Shown piece by piece: positions 9,706 to 18,016 of a stretch of 20,250 bases of DNA. The DNA is taken from the NCBI GenBank assembly GCA_036939975.1, contig JALLPB010000209.1, positions 1 through 20,250 on the forward strand, read 5' to 3'. This stretch comes from Cyclostephanos tholiformis. Taxonomy: Eukaryota > Bacillariophyta > Thalassiosirophyceae > Thalassiosirales > Thalassiosiraceae. The notes under the pieces were generated by a model, which saw only the letters and a program-made list of their open reading frames with translations, had not been told where the DNA came from and searched no databases. The position numbers were made by a program, and so were the translations under genes. Numbering within the stretch: position 1 is the first letter of the stretch; each line of letters starts with the position of its first letter.

Positions 9706-10372
9706 GGGGCATATTGGCTACTCCTCTCCCATTTTTTCTTCTCTTCCCACTCTCCTTCCCATCATTGTTGTCAGTGTCTTCTTCATCATCTTTGTCCCTC
9801 CATCATGTCACCATCATATGTTAATTGTTGTGTTGGGGGAGCAGGTAGAGCTAGAGTGATGATGTTATCATCGTTGTTTTTTTGCCTAAACCCCCTTCCC
9901 TTCCCCCCCTCCTCCCTACTATTGCTTTCCCATCAGTGTTGTCAGCATTTTCATTATCTTAATCCTTTTCATGCCATTGCATCAGTTGTTTGCTGTGTTG
10001 GGGGGTCAGGCGGAGCAAGTGCAATGATGTTTTCATTGTTCTTATTAATGGCTTCATCCCCCCCCCCCACATTTCCATCTTTCATAACTTAACTCACTGC
10101 CATCACTCCCCCCCCCCCTATTTGCAACTCCCCTCACTGCCATCCCTCTCCCTCTCTATGCCCTTTTGCATTCTCCCACTGCTCATGGTTGGTTATTGAG
10201 CATTTTTTGCTCCAGGCTCATCATTATCATCATCCTTGATTGCACATGTCTCCCCCCCTCTCCCCAAGTTCTAATTTTTGTCATGTCCTTGGTTGTCTCA
10301 CCACCCTTCCACCATATTGCTATCCTTTGACGACGGCCAGCTCAATAATGAGCAGCTCAATAGCAGCCGTTT
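9706..10372. repeat. Pyrimidine-rich, partly duplicated low-complexity DNA
   Basis: The plus strand is rich in CT and contains two C11 runs (10058-10068 and 10108-10118). A diverged direct duplication of about 171 bp is visible: TTCCCATCATTGTTGTCAG at 9756 recurs at about 9927, and TGTTGGGGGAGCAGG near 9832 recurs as TGTTGGGGGGTCAGG near 9997. No gene is supported. Confidence 0.7.
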
Positions 10373-11128
10373 CCTAGGTTGTTTATTCTTGTTTTCAAAC
10401 AGGATTTTTTTCCGTGAAATACAGGAAAGTGCAGGAATCCTGAGGAATCATCAGGATTTTGAAAATTCCTGCAGGAAAATGAAAAAATGTTCCTGTTTTT
10501 GAAGCCAAAAAATGGTTCCAGTTATGACCCCCAAATACAGGTATAATTCACAGGAATCCTGTTTCACTCTACTATGCATAGGAATTAGTATGTATCTTTA
10601 TGGATGGACTCCCATTTATTAGTGAACCTTTGAAAAACACCATATTAAGTTAAGGAGACCGGAGAAGAGGAGGTGGGAGTTTATTGTATCAGGCGATTAA
10701 TGATGAAGAAGTTAACCATACTTAATAAACCCCGTATGAACCTCTATAGAAATTAGAAGTTTAAACCCTATTATGACTTGTAAGAAACATTTGGGGGGTT
10801 TTGAATTTATCCTATGTAGCAGTCCTATATATGTGATGGATACACCACCTCCCTGTCATGATTGGCCCAAAAAATTGGCCAACCATGGTAGATGGTGGCT
10901 TTTGCCCCTAGCATTGCCTACGGGCCAGCGGCGCCCAAACCAATTGTACCAACTCCATCCCAACATCATGGGGAATGTGACCTGTGCTTGGTTTGGGCCT
11001 CCTATGCATCCCGGTCAAGTAATAGGGTTACATAGACACATAAAAAGTGTTGGATTTTATATTTCACCAATTCACTCCATTCAACTGCTGTTGTTGCTGC
11101 CACTTGCCCATAAAACACAATCTCAGTA

Positions 11129-11314
11129 TTATTCAACTCCAATGCCATTGCTGTTGCCATCTCTGTTGCTGTCGCTGTTGCCTTCACCATCACCCTCATC
11201 GTCGCCATCACCGTTGCCGTGGCCATCACCATCACCATCACCATCATCATTGCCATGGTTGTCGCCATTGCCATCGTCATCACCGACACTGCCTCCCAGG
11301 GTATCCCCCTGCAT
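11129..11314 (-). other. Asp/Gly/Asn-rich low-complexity open frame inside the TIR element
   Basis: A 61-codon minus-strand frame from an ATG at 11314 is nearly all Asp, Gly and Asn with GDGDGHGNGDGDDEGD-like runs. It is encoded by a CCATCACCATCACC-type repeat on the plus strand. The other strand gives Pro/Ser/Leu or His-rich frames over the same DNA. It could be an acidic linker of a former transposon protein, but repeat expansion explains it equally well. Confidence 0.3.
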
Positions 11315-11686
11315 CCAAATTTGGGAATCATTTGCAAGCTCACATCCAATACTCCTGCCCCTTTGTCATTATCACCTTACATCAACCACCACCGCTGCAC
11401 CAAGATGGTCCATTGACTTGCACTTGCACTGTTGACCTCAACAAACCCATCATTGTCATCCTCCCAATGCCACCATCATGGCAGCATGATGGGAAGCTCA
11501 ACCTCAACAACGGCGGCAGTGGCAGTGGTGATGGGCATCCCACCTTGCCGTGACAACTTCAACATTGCCATTTTGTTTCCCCCTCCCTGCGGGCATGTCC
11601 CGTGTTGATTATTTTGTGCTCAAGGTCATGGCCCAATGGGATGTTGGGATATGCCATCATCGTCATTGTCACCGTTGCCATCATCA

Positions 11687-11995
11687 TCATCCCTGTGATC
11701 CTACCGCTGTGGAATAAGAGCAATTGCCCCCTCTTCCTGCCACAGTTGTCATTGTATTCGGGTTGCCATTCAGTTGATTGTTGAGTATATCTGCGGCTGT
11801 TGCTGCTGTTGGATCATCCATCAGTGGCAACACCAACAACTGGTCCATCACAGCATTAATAGATCCAGGTGGGGGAAAGGCCTTTGGGCCACGAGCAGTC
11901 TCCTCAAAGGTGTGGCAGACCGCCATCTGCTTCGTGGGGTCCCTATTCTCTGCCGAAGTATATTTGGCAGTGCACATCACCTCGGGGATCAACAC
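11687..11995 (-). pseudogene. Unrecognised coding-like fragment inside the TIR element
   Basis: A 102-codon minus-strand open frame without an ATG at its 5-prime end (that codon is GTG). It contains TKQMAVCHTFEETARGPKAF and INAVMDQLLVLPLMDDPTAA. Its composition is that of an ordinary soluble protein, unlike the surrounding low-complexity frames, which suggests a remnant of the element's own gene. I recognise no domain. Downstream in the same direction the frame runs into acidic repeat DNA. Confidence 0.35.
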
Positions 11996-12220
11996 AGACC
12001 ATTTTTATGATATGTTGAATAGGTGTTAAGCGTGCTGATGTTAGGAAAATAGTATTTGTATTGGTTTTAAATCCTACATGGATTTCTAGAGAGGTCCATA
12101 CCGACCGGATACCAGACGATGCTCCTGGACACTTTCCTGCAGGAGTGGAATCACAGTTCCTGTCAAAAATATTGAGAAAACAGGAATCACAGGGATTCCT
12201 GCAGGAATAAACAACCTAGG

Positions 12221-12640
12221 CCATTTCTATGGCATCAAAACCAGCGGTGAGTCTCATTTCTCAACAATTTTTTTGTTCAAAAAATTTTGACAATTTTTTT
12301 TGTGTCCTTGGACCCCTCTTGCACTATCCGAGGTAGACAGCATGTTGGGAGGGTTAATGAGGAGGAATGTGTCATTAGATGGGGGGGGAGGGCTCACTTG
12401 CTGCATGAGGGGAGTTTGGTGGATGGGAGCAAAAATCTCATTGTCAACAAGATGTGAAAACTGGGTGCAAAGGTTGATTTTCTTGTGCCAGGTAAATTTG
12501 GTGCCAGTTTTGTCAATGTAGTGGCATGTGCAAACCACACCAAAGTGCCACTACATCGCCAAAGTTGGGAGTGTGCAATGCAAATATTGCATAATATCAA
12601 CCTGCACATCGATATTGGCTTGATGCGTTGAGATCAGAAA
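12221..12640. other. Unassigned spacer between TIR element and second retroelement relic
   Basis: The minus-strand frame at 12538-12254 includes FTWHKKINLCTQFSHLVDNE and a Pro/Ser-rich stretch. It may be the truncated, scrambled continuation of the retroelement relic to its right, but I find no recognisable motif. G-rich tracts (near 12380 on plus) break up the sequence. No RNA gene seen. Confidence 0.3.
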
Positions 12641-14090
12641 TTGGTGATTTGGGGAGGGGGGCATGAGATGTGGTCCGGGCTTCTTTCTTCTTTTCTTTTT
12701 TTGTGTATGTGGACAAGTTTTTTTGGTGATGTGGCGGGAAATTCTCCAGTGCAGCTCCTATCATTAGCAGGCATGCAATCAATTGCTAACAACATGACTT
12801 GATGTCCATCCAGGATTATGCACAGTACCTCTATGTATCCTATATGCACAGATGAAGGAGCAGTCCTCACAGTTCAGCCCCTTACTCCTTGAGGTCAGGA
12901 CAAAAGATGTGGTTAGCATTTTTTTACGGCAGTTGGGGATATTTTGCAATTTTTGATCATGTTCGAACATACCATTCCCAGAAACTCTCAGTCCGTGGGG
13001 TGCACCAGCATCATCTGGGCCTCTCATGCTGCCTTTGCATTGTAGACTTTTCTCTCGGTGAAACCTTTGAAATTTCTACCAACCGTATGAACCATGTCTT
13101 TAATTGGATGTAGAGGGCCACCTCTGCTTCCAGTTTTTGGAGATTAGGAATTGTATGCTTTGGCAATCATTCCTCACAACCATATTGCCTTCTCTTGTAT
13201 GGATTACGAAGTGACTATTGAGCTCTTGGAGGGATCTTCTATTTGTTCATGAGGCATAGCATCTCTATGATTGTCTTTGGGAAGCTGTCAACAATACCCA
13301 TTGTGATATTGGTCAAGAGGTCATCCTTGAGCCTTGCATACCTGCTTTGATCTGCACATCGGAGGAACATGCAGGATGGATATTCCTTGCAGCACATTGC
13401 ATACAATCATTGATATTGGCTGGCTTCGGGCATGCCCTGCTTGAGGAGGTGTGCTTTGACGAGCCCCAACTCTTGACCATAGGCTTGTCCAATTCTTCAT
13501 AATGTTAATGAGGGCCTGAAAGTACTCAATCGGCATATTGTATCATTGGTAATAAGCCAATACATGATGTTTTGCATTTTTGAGAGCCCACATGATTTGT
13601 TGATGGTCATCAAAGCAACAGCAGTACCCATGGTGTCTCAATTGATATCTGCTTTAACGAATTTGTCAGAGTGTCTAATTTTTCTCACCAGATCGCTTGA
13701 GCACTGACCAAATGCCAGAGTGTATGCCATTTCTTGTTCTCCTCTATCCTCTATTAGGACTTTGCCTTTGTTGGCCTTAGTGATCGATGCCTTGCTGCTA
13801 GAGATAAATCTTGCTTGGATTGAGATGTCTGTGGGGTAGGCATCCAGGACCACAGTTGAAAGGATTAGGTCTCTGGTTGCCTTTGCCATGTCCGCCTCAC
13901 CTGTATTCCAATTGCTCATCAAGTGTTGTTGCTTCCAGAGATTTTTGGAACTTTTCTGCATATATTTTGCATTTCCCACATCAAATGCATGGCTTTCCAA
14001 GCCCACCACTTTGGTGTAGTATTCCTTTCTTGTTGGGGCTGGCTGCAGATCTGCTGCCTGACCTAACCTACTATGACCATCCTCTGGCAT
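12640..14090 (-). pseudogene. Gag and pre-integrase remnant of a second, probably Ty1/copia-like, retroelement
   Basis: The minus-strand frame at 14090-13638 reads KVVGLESHAFDVGNAKYM, then EADMAKATRDLILSTVVLDA and AYTLAFGQCSSDLVRKI. After a stop come GQELGLVKAHLLKQGM, FLRCADQSRYARLKDDLL and SFPKTIIEMLCLMN (about 13470-13240), all Gag-like. From about 13060 to 12700, MMLVHPTD, EFLGMVCSNMIKNCKISPTA, GVRG and VLCIILDGHQVMLLAIDCM resemble the segment between Gag and integrase in stramenopile copia-like elements (from memory). The copy has many stops and frameshifts, including a local out-of-frame stretch near 13940. Homology fades near 12,700. Integrase core and RT are absent. Confidence 0.7.
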
Positions 14091-14980
14091 GATGCTCTTC
14101 TGTTTTTTGTATTCTCTCTCCTTTGATAATTAATGATGATACAAATCATTCTTCCATCCCACTGCTTGGGAACAGCATAGTGAGTGTGATTAATAATTCA
14201 AAGTGAGAGGATATGATTAAAGCCTTCTCCCATGCAAATCATTCAGCTCTTAATCCTCGTGGGAAATTTTTGAGTAGGGCGGCACAAAAAGAATCCATTT
14301 TTTGACTGGTGAACTTTATCAGCTTCCACCAAGAGGGCTGGAGGGACCCTGGGAGGAAGTTACAACAGAGCAGGCATGTGCAAAGACAACACAAGAGATA
14401 TCACAGATATCTGCCCTCTCCAACAGCTGTTGGAAAAGCATTTGGCAAAACCAAGGAAGCACAAGTGGTTGTCAGTGATAATGTTAGCGATCCCATGGAT
14501 ATATACCAAGAGAAGTCAGAATCACATGGCAGTAATAACTAAGAATTCACTTACGATGGCGTTGGTTGTTTTCCTAGGATCAATGCAATAATCTTTTGAA
14601 CATTATGGGGTGCTGACTATGACTGCCTGCCTGTTTGATGACAAGAAAACTCTCAAATATAGCTGGCTCAGCTGAACCAGACAGAGACTTCATTGATTGA
14701 TTGATTTTATGCACTCTCAATTCCAAATAGTCACCTCATTTTTCTACAGAATAAAAAATATCCAATTTGGAACTAACATCAGCAGGAGTGTGTGGATAAA
14801 TAAACCCAGAGTTTGCAACGTGGTACAAATCAAATAGTTCTATCTGCCAATTTTAATCGAAAAAATTGTCTTTGCTTTCTCCTAATGAATACAACAACTT
14901 CCTCATCGCCCACAGCATAATGATTTGAAATCACCCCACAAGTCGAAACCACCAACTTGATCACCACAGAACAAGATAGC
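14091..14980. other. Intergenic stretch between retroelement relic and Mpv17 gene
   Basis: AT-rich DNA downstream of the Mpv17 gene. Two overlapping plus-strand frames, 14309-14542 and 14376-14591, are open. The second contains PLQQLLEKHLAKPRKHKWLS and has an ATG, but I recognise nothing. They may be a further repeat remnant. The 3-prime untranslated region of the Mpv17 gene should lie in roughly the last 200 bases. No LTR for the retroelement relic could be found here. Confidence 0.4.
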
Positions 14981-15547
14981 TTACAACTCTTTTGGCGCTT
15001 CGTCGGCGCTAGACTCGACCTTCTTGTTGCCAAGGAAACTCAAGAAGATATTGTACCCAATCTGGATCGAGTTGATGTACAACAATCTCTGCGACGGGGG
15101 GATGAACGCAAAGTTGATTGTATGCGCGGGAACCCAAACAGCCCAGCTGCCCATTACGGCAGTTTTCAAATCAGCCTTAAGCTTATTCGTGTAATCTTCG
15201 AACGACTTCCCCTCGACTGCATTCAAGTAACCAAAGAACATGAGGCCGAAGATGGGGTTCCACATCGTTTGATCGATAAGCACTTTGCTCGCGACAGTTA
15301 CGGGCTTGGTACCGGGAAGTTTGGAGTCGAGGAATCCATAGAAATAATGTCCAGTAGTTCCGTGGATGAGGAATCCGAACGATCCCAGACGAATCGTACG
15401 CATAACGTCGTAGGGCTTCCCATCGTCGTTGACGAACTTTTGGGCAAGGATGTCACCGATGGTGAAACCCGTGAGAGAGGTGAGTGCTTTGGTGAGGAGA
15501 GGTTGCGCCTCAAGCATAGCGTTGTATTTGGCCCAGATTCCACTCAT
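14981..15547 (-). CDS. Mpv17/PMP22 family membrane protein
   Basis: A complete 188-codon reading frame from ATG at 15547 to TAA at 14981, without introns. The protein matches the Mpv17/PMP22/Sym1 family in length and motif order. An N-terminal AQPLLTKALTSLTGFTIGDI segment is followed by RTIRLGSFGFLIHGTTGHYF, KVLIDQTMWNPIFGLMFFGY and the C-terminal signature WAVWVPAHTINFAFIPPSQR. About four hydrophobic segments are visible. Family members reside in the inner mitochondrial or peroxisomal membrane and probably form small channels, though the substrate is unknown. The usual Trp of the terminal WNxxLS motif is Tyr (GYNIFLS). There is no evident cleavable presequence. It is divergently arranged with the SET gene, 847 bp apart. 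Family assignment is secure, organelle and function inferred. Confidence 0.95.
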   Translation of the reverse strand: MSGIWAKYNAMLEAQPLLTKALTSLTGFTIGDILAQKFVNDDGKPYDVMRTIRLGSFGFLIHGTTGHYFYGFLDSKLPGTKPVTVASKVLIDQTMWNPIFGLMFFGYLNAVEGKSFEDYTNKLKADLKTAVMGSWAVWVPAHTINFAFIPPSQRLLYINSIQIGYNIFLSFLGNKKVESSADEAPKEL

Positions 15548-16394
15548 TTTTCAGGATGATATCTGGTCGATGGAATAGAAATAGGACTAGAATAAGTTAG
15601 AGATGCGCAGAAAAATCCCATGGAGACGACACCCTTCCGTAAGTAAGAGTTGCTACATCCTTGTCCACGAAGCCGATCGAGCAGAGAAGCTGAAATCCAG
15701 TAAACACATTGTTTCTCGCTTTAGTCATGCCATACTTTGGAGTGGAAACACTAAAAAAAAGTATTTTTCCCTCCGCAAACTATGACTCCATGTCAACCAT
15801 GCATCTGAAGTCTGAGATCTCCCATTCCAACCGATGATGAAGAGGGACTCACTTATGATTGAACGAGAGAGAGCAGAATGAGTGTTATGATAACACTGAA
15901 TAAAAGAAAACTGAATGGGTCAACGACGACGGAGCGAAGTGGAGATTGTGATTATTTGGATATCCAATCAATGATGCTTCCTTCCATCCGCATCGAGAAA
16001 GGGAAGAGCAACAAGAGGAGGAGGATCCGAAGCCGGATGTGAAATCATAAAACTAATTCCACCGCACACATGTCCGACCGACTTCAACACTATTTGGGGG
16101 GGGCTGGGGGGGGAAACCCCCCTCGATTTACTAGGTAGACACACGAAACATGAAACATGGTATTTTGTATCGTACCATAATAATATGGTACGATACCCCA
16201 CATTCAAACACTCTCTATTCATCGCAACGACTGGAGCCAAAAATCATCGCCAATAACAACAAGCATCGAAGCAGGTGAAGATTACATTTCGATATTTTAT
16301 TGATAGCCACCCTACCTTGTAGAGCGTGTTTGGGTTCAATCTTCGCGGTGACTTCGCCCTCTTCAAAGAATAGCGTGCCGTGATCGAAGCTACG
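15548..16394. promoter_or_regulatory. Divergent intergenic region of Mpv17 and SET genes
   Basis: About 850 bp separate the two ATG codons, and both promoters must lie here. No clear TATA box could be assigned to either gene. The region holds a G8-CT-G8-AAA-C6 tract (16096-16122) and a perfect inverted repeat (16167-16196). Short frames on both strands (for example 15603-15785 plus) look like chance. Mpv17 5-prime sequence is purine/pyrimidine-balanced without introns detected. Confidence 0.5.
16167..16196. promoter_or_regulatory. Perfect 12-bp inverted repeat in the divergent promoter
   Basis: GTATCGTACCAT (16167-16178) and ATGGTACGATAC (16185-16196) are exact reverse complements around a six-base AATAAT spacer. 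Symmetry and location, about 200 bp upstream of the SET start, suit a dimeric transcription-factor site or a small palindromic repeat. Function is inferred only from position. Confidence 0.55.
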
Positions 16395-17602
16395 ATGCCA
16401 AAACCCCGACCCCACCGCGCACTGTCTCAACTAGTCATCATAATATTATTGTCCCCTTCTTCCCGAGTATGTGCTAAGTCAACATACGACAATGAAGGGG
16501 GCGCAATATTCAATCAAACAACGCTGGCGCACCATTATTTTTTTCACGAGATTGATTTCCTAGCGAAACAATCGATGATATTGGGAAATTATCACGGGGA
16601 TGTCAATAAATCAACGTCGAGTGGCAATGCAGAGGAGAAAATTCATCGTTTGAGATTCTTGGAAAAGTCCCTCCTTGTCGAACTGGATTACATTCGCCAG
16701 TTGAAGGAAATGTCGAGGAACCTCGACGAGATTATCCACAACGTTGACACCACAGAATCCTGCGGCGATGAAACAATGGGATGTAGCAATGACGAAATGC
16801 GATATCAACGTGTTACGCCCGATGAAATGTTCGCCAACATTATATCTCCAGCATCTTGGCCTGCGTTGGTACCCCCCCCAATTTTCAAAAACACTACCCC
16901 CCAAAACAAATCTATGTATCAAATTGATCACAAGTATGATTTCGATCTCGCAATAAAGCGAGGCTTTGGTCGGATGTATGACGATTTTAATTGTTATGAT
17001 CATGCAACTGACCAGAACAAACCAATGTACACGCCCGAGATGTGGCGCAAATTATGGGAAACATTTCGTGATTCATCGTTGTTTCCTTTTCCAATACCCA
17101 CCGATGATGAATGTCAGGAGGAACCGTCCTATGCGGCTCACACCACAGATGGAAAAGGCCGGGGCATCTTCGCGTCAAGGAACATTACCAAGGGCTCTCT
17201 GGTGCATCCCGGTCATCCCAACACTGTATTCTTCTTGGATTCAACATCATGGCATCGTTTTGTATCATCATTGCCAAAAATGTTCGCCTGTGGTAAGTGT
17301 TCAGCATTTGTCGAAGTGGGCGAGCTCTTTTCCGACGTGCAACCTCATCCGTGTCGCCTATTAAAGATACTATGGAGTGGGTGTGGCAACAGGATTTGAC
17401 TGATAGCGGCAATTTGGTATTGTGTCTAAATATGGACAAGGCCGCATTTTACAATGATGGGGCGATAGAATCAAGGTGCAATATTGAAATGAAGCAGGCG
17501 ACATCATTGGATTTTTACGCAGCAAAAGATATTACTGCTGGGCAGGAGTTGTTGTACGACTACAGTAAACTCGGATTCGACACAAGTGATATGGACTTAT
17601 GA
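16395..17602 (+). CDS. SET-domain protein with signal peptide, one intron
   Basis: The coding sequence joins 16395-17292 and 17367-17602 (377 residues). The open frame begins at a GTG at 16380, so the first ATG, 16395, is the start used. Residues 1-27 look like a signal peptide: basic PKPRPHR, hydrophobic LVIIILL, and a possible cleavage after VCA. Residues 80-114 are charged and could form a coiled coil. The SET domain spans about 245-370, from GKGRGIFASRNITKGSLV to AKDITAGQELLYDY. SET proteins transfer methyl groups from S-adenosylmethionine to lysines. Where most have an NHS/NHSC motif, this one reads AAFYNDGAI, with Asp in place of the His, so activity is doubtful. The signal peptide suggests ER, secreted or plastid-routed location. 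Domain assignment is good, function unknown. Confidence 0.85.
17293..17366 (+). other. Spliceosomal intron in the SET gene, 74 nt
   Basis: The donor is G|GTAAGTG at 17293 and the acceptor ATTAAAG| at 17366. Removing 74 nt (phase 1) joins KMFAC to DTMEWVWQQ and places the downstream frame, with the SET ending ELLYDY, in register. Without splicing the upstream frame runs into a stop at 17399. The TTAAAG acceptor lacks a strong pyrimidine tract. Confidence 0.85.
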
Positions 17603-18016
17603 CCTGAATTCATCGTCCCCGCTGATGCGACCGCGAATCCCGTCCCGGTGGATTAAATATTGCCTCTTTGAGCCTTGATACTGTGTCATCTGCCACATAT
17701 CAGGTGGTTTTGTAGGCAATACCAACCACACCATTATACACCAGCACCAAAGCGTGCCATAATGGCACTATTGCAGCTGGTTGCATAGGAAGCTGTTGAA
17801 ACTAGTCACAGTGCGTATAATTATTGATGTTACTGCTGTTGAATCATTGTCACTTTTGGTTAATATCCCCCACTCTGGCTTTCTGTCGTTGTAGACAGTC
17901 AACAATACTGCCGCTGCTTAGTTTCATTCTTAGGCGGTGCACCATAACGACAGAAGGATGAGGCAGTGTATTATTCGACTCATTGTGAAGGTCCGACCTC
18001 GGTGTTTGGATCGGCA
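17603..18016. terminator. Shared 3-prime intergenic region of convergent SET and phospho-lyase genes
   Basis: The 414 bp between the two stop codons must contain both 3-prime ends. A perfect short palindrome, GTGCCATAATGGCAC (17754-17768), lies near the middle and a run of TTATTGATGTTACTG follows. No canonical AATAAA-type signal is convincingly placed for either gene, and no further gene is seen. Confidence 0.35.

Larger units (their letters stand above)
10373..12220. mobile_element. 1.85-kb element with 16-bp perfect terminal inverted repeats
   Basis: CCTAGGTTGTTTATTC at 10373-10388 is repeated exactly inverted at 12205-12220. Both ends carry dense subterminal copies of CAGGAATCC, TTCCTGCAGGAA and AGGAATC (10415-10570 and 12125-12210), as expected for transposase-binding sites of a cut-and-paste DNA transposon. 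The flanks CCGTTT (10367-10372) and CCATTT (12221-12226) could be a six-base target duplication with one mismatch. The interior has hexanucleotide low-complexity DNA and a few minus-strand open frames but no recognisable DDE domain. It is probably non-autonomous or decayed. The superfamily is not assigned. Confidence 0.7.

Noticed and set aside
9509..9824. Hydrophobic minus-strand and Asp/Asn-rich plus-strand ORFs
   Set aside because: Both are read-throughs of the GACAAT microsatellite. Composition is dictated by the repeat.
10773..11435. 220-codon plus-strand ORF with an ATG
   Set aside because: It is dominated by Pro/Ser/Leu from a CCATCA-type repeat. The ordinary-looking first part matches no family I know and lies within the TIR element in the opposite orientation to its better fragment.
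14957..15559. 200-codon plus-strand ORF
   Set aside because: It is the antisense shadow of the Mpv17-family gene, which has clear family motifs.
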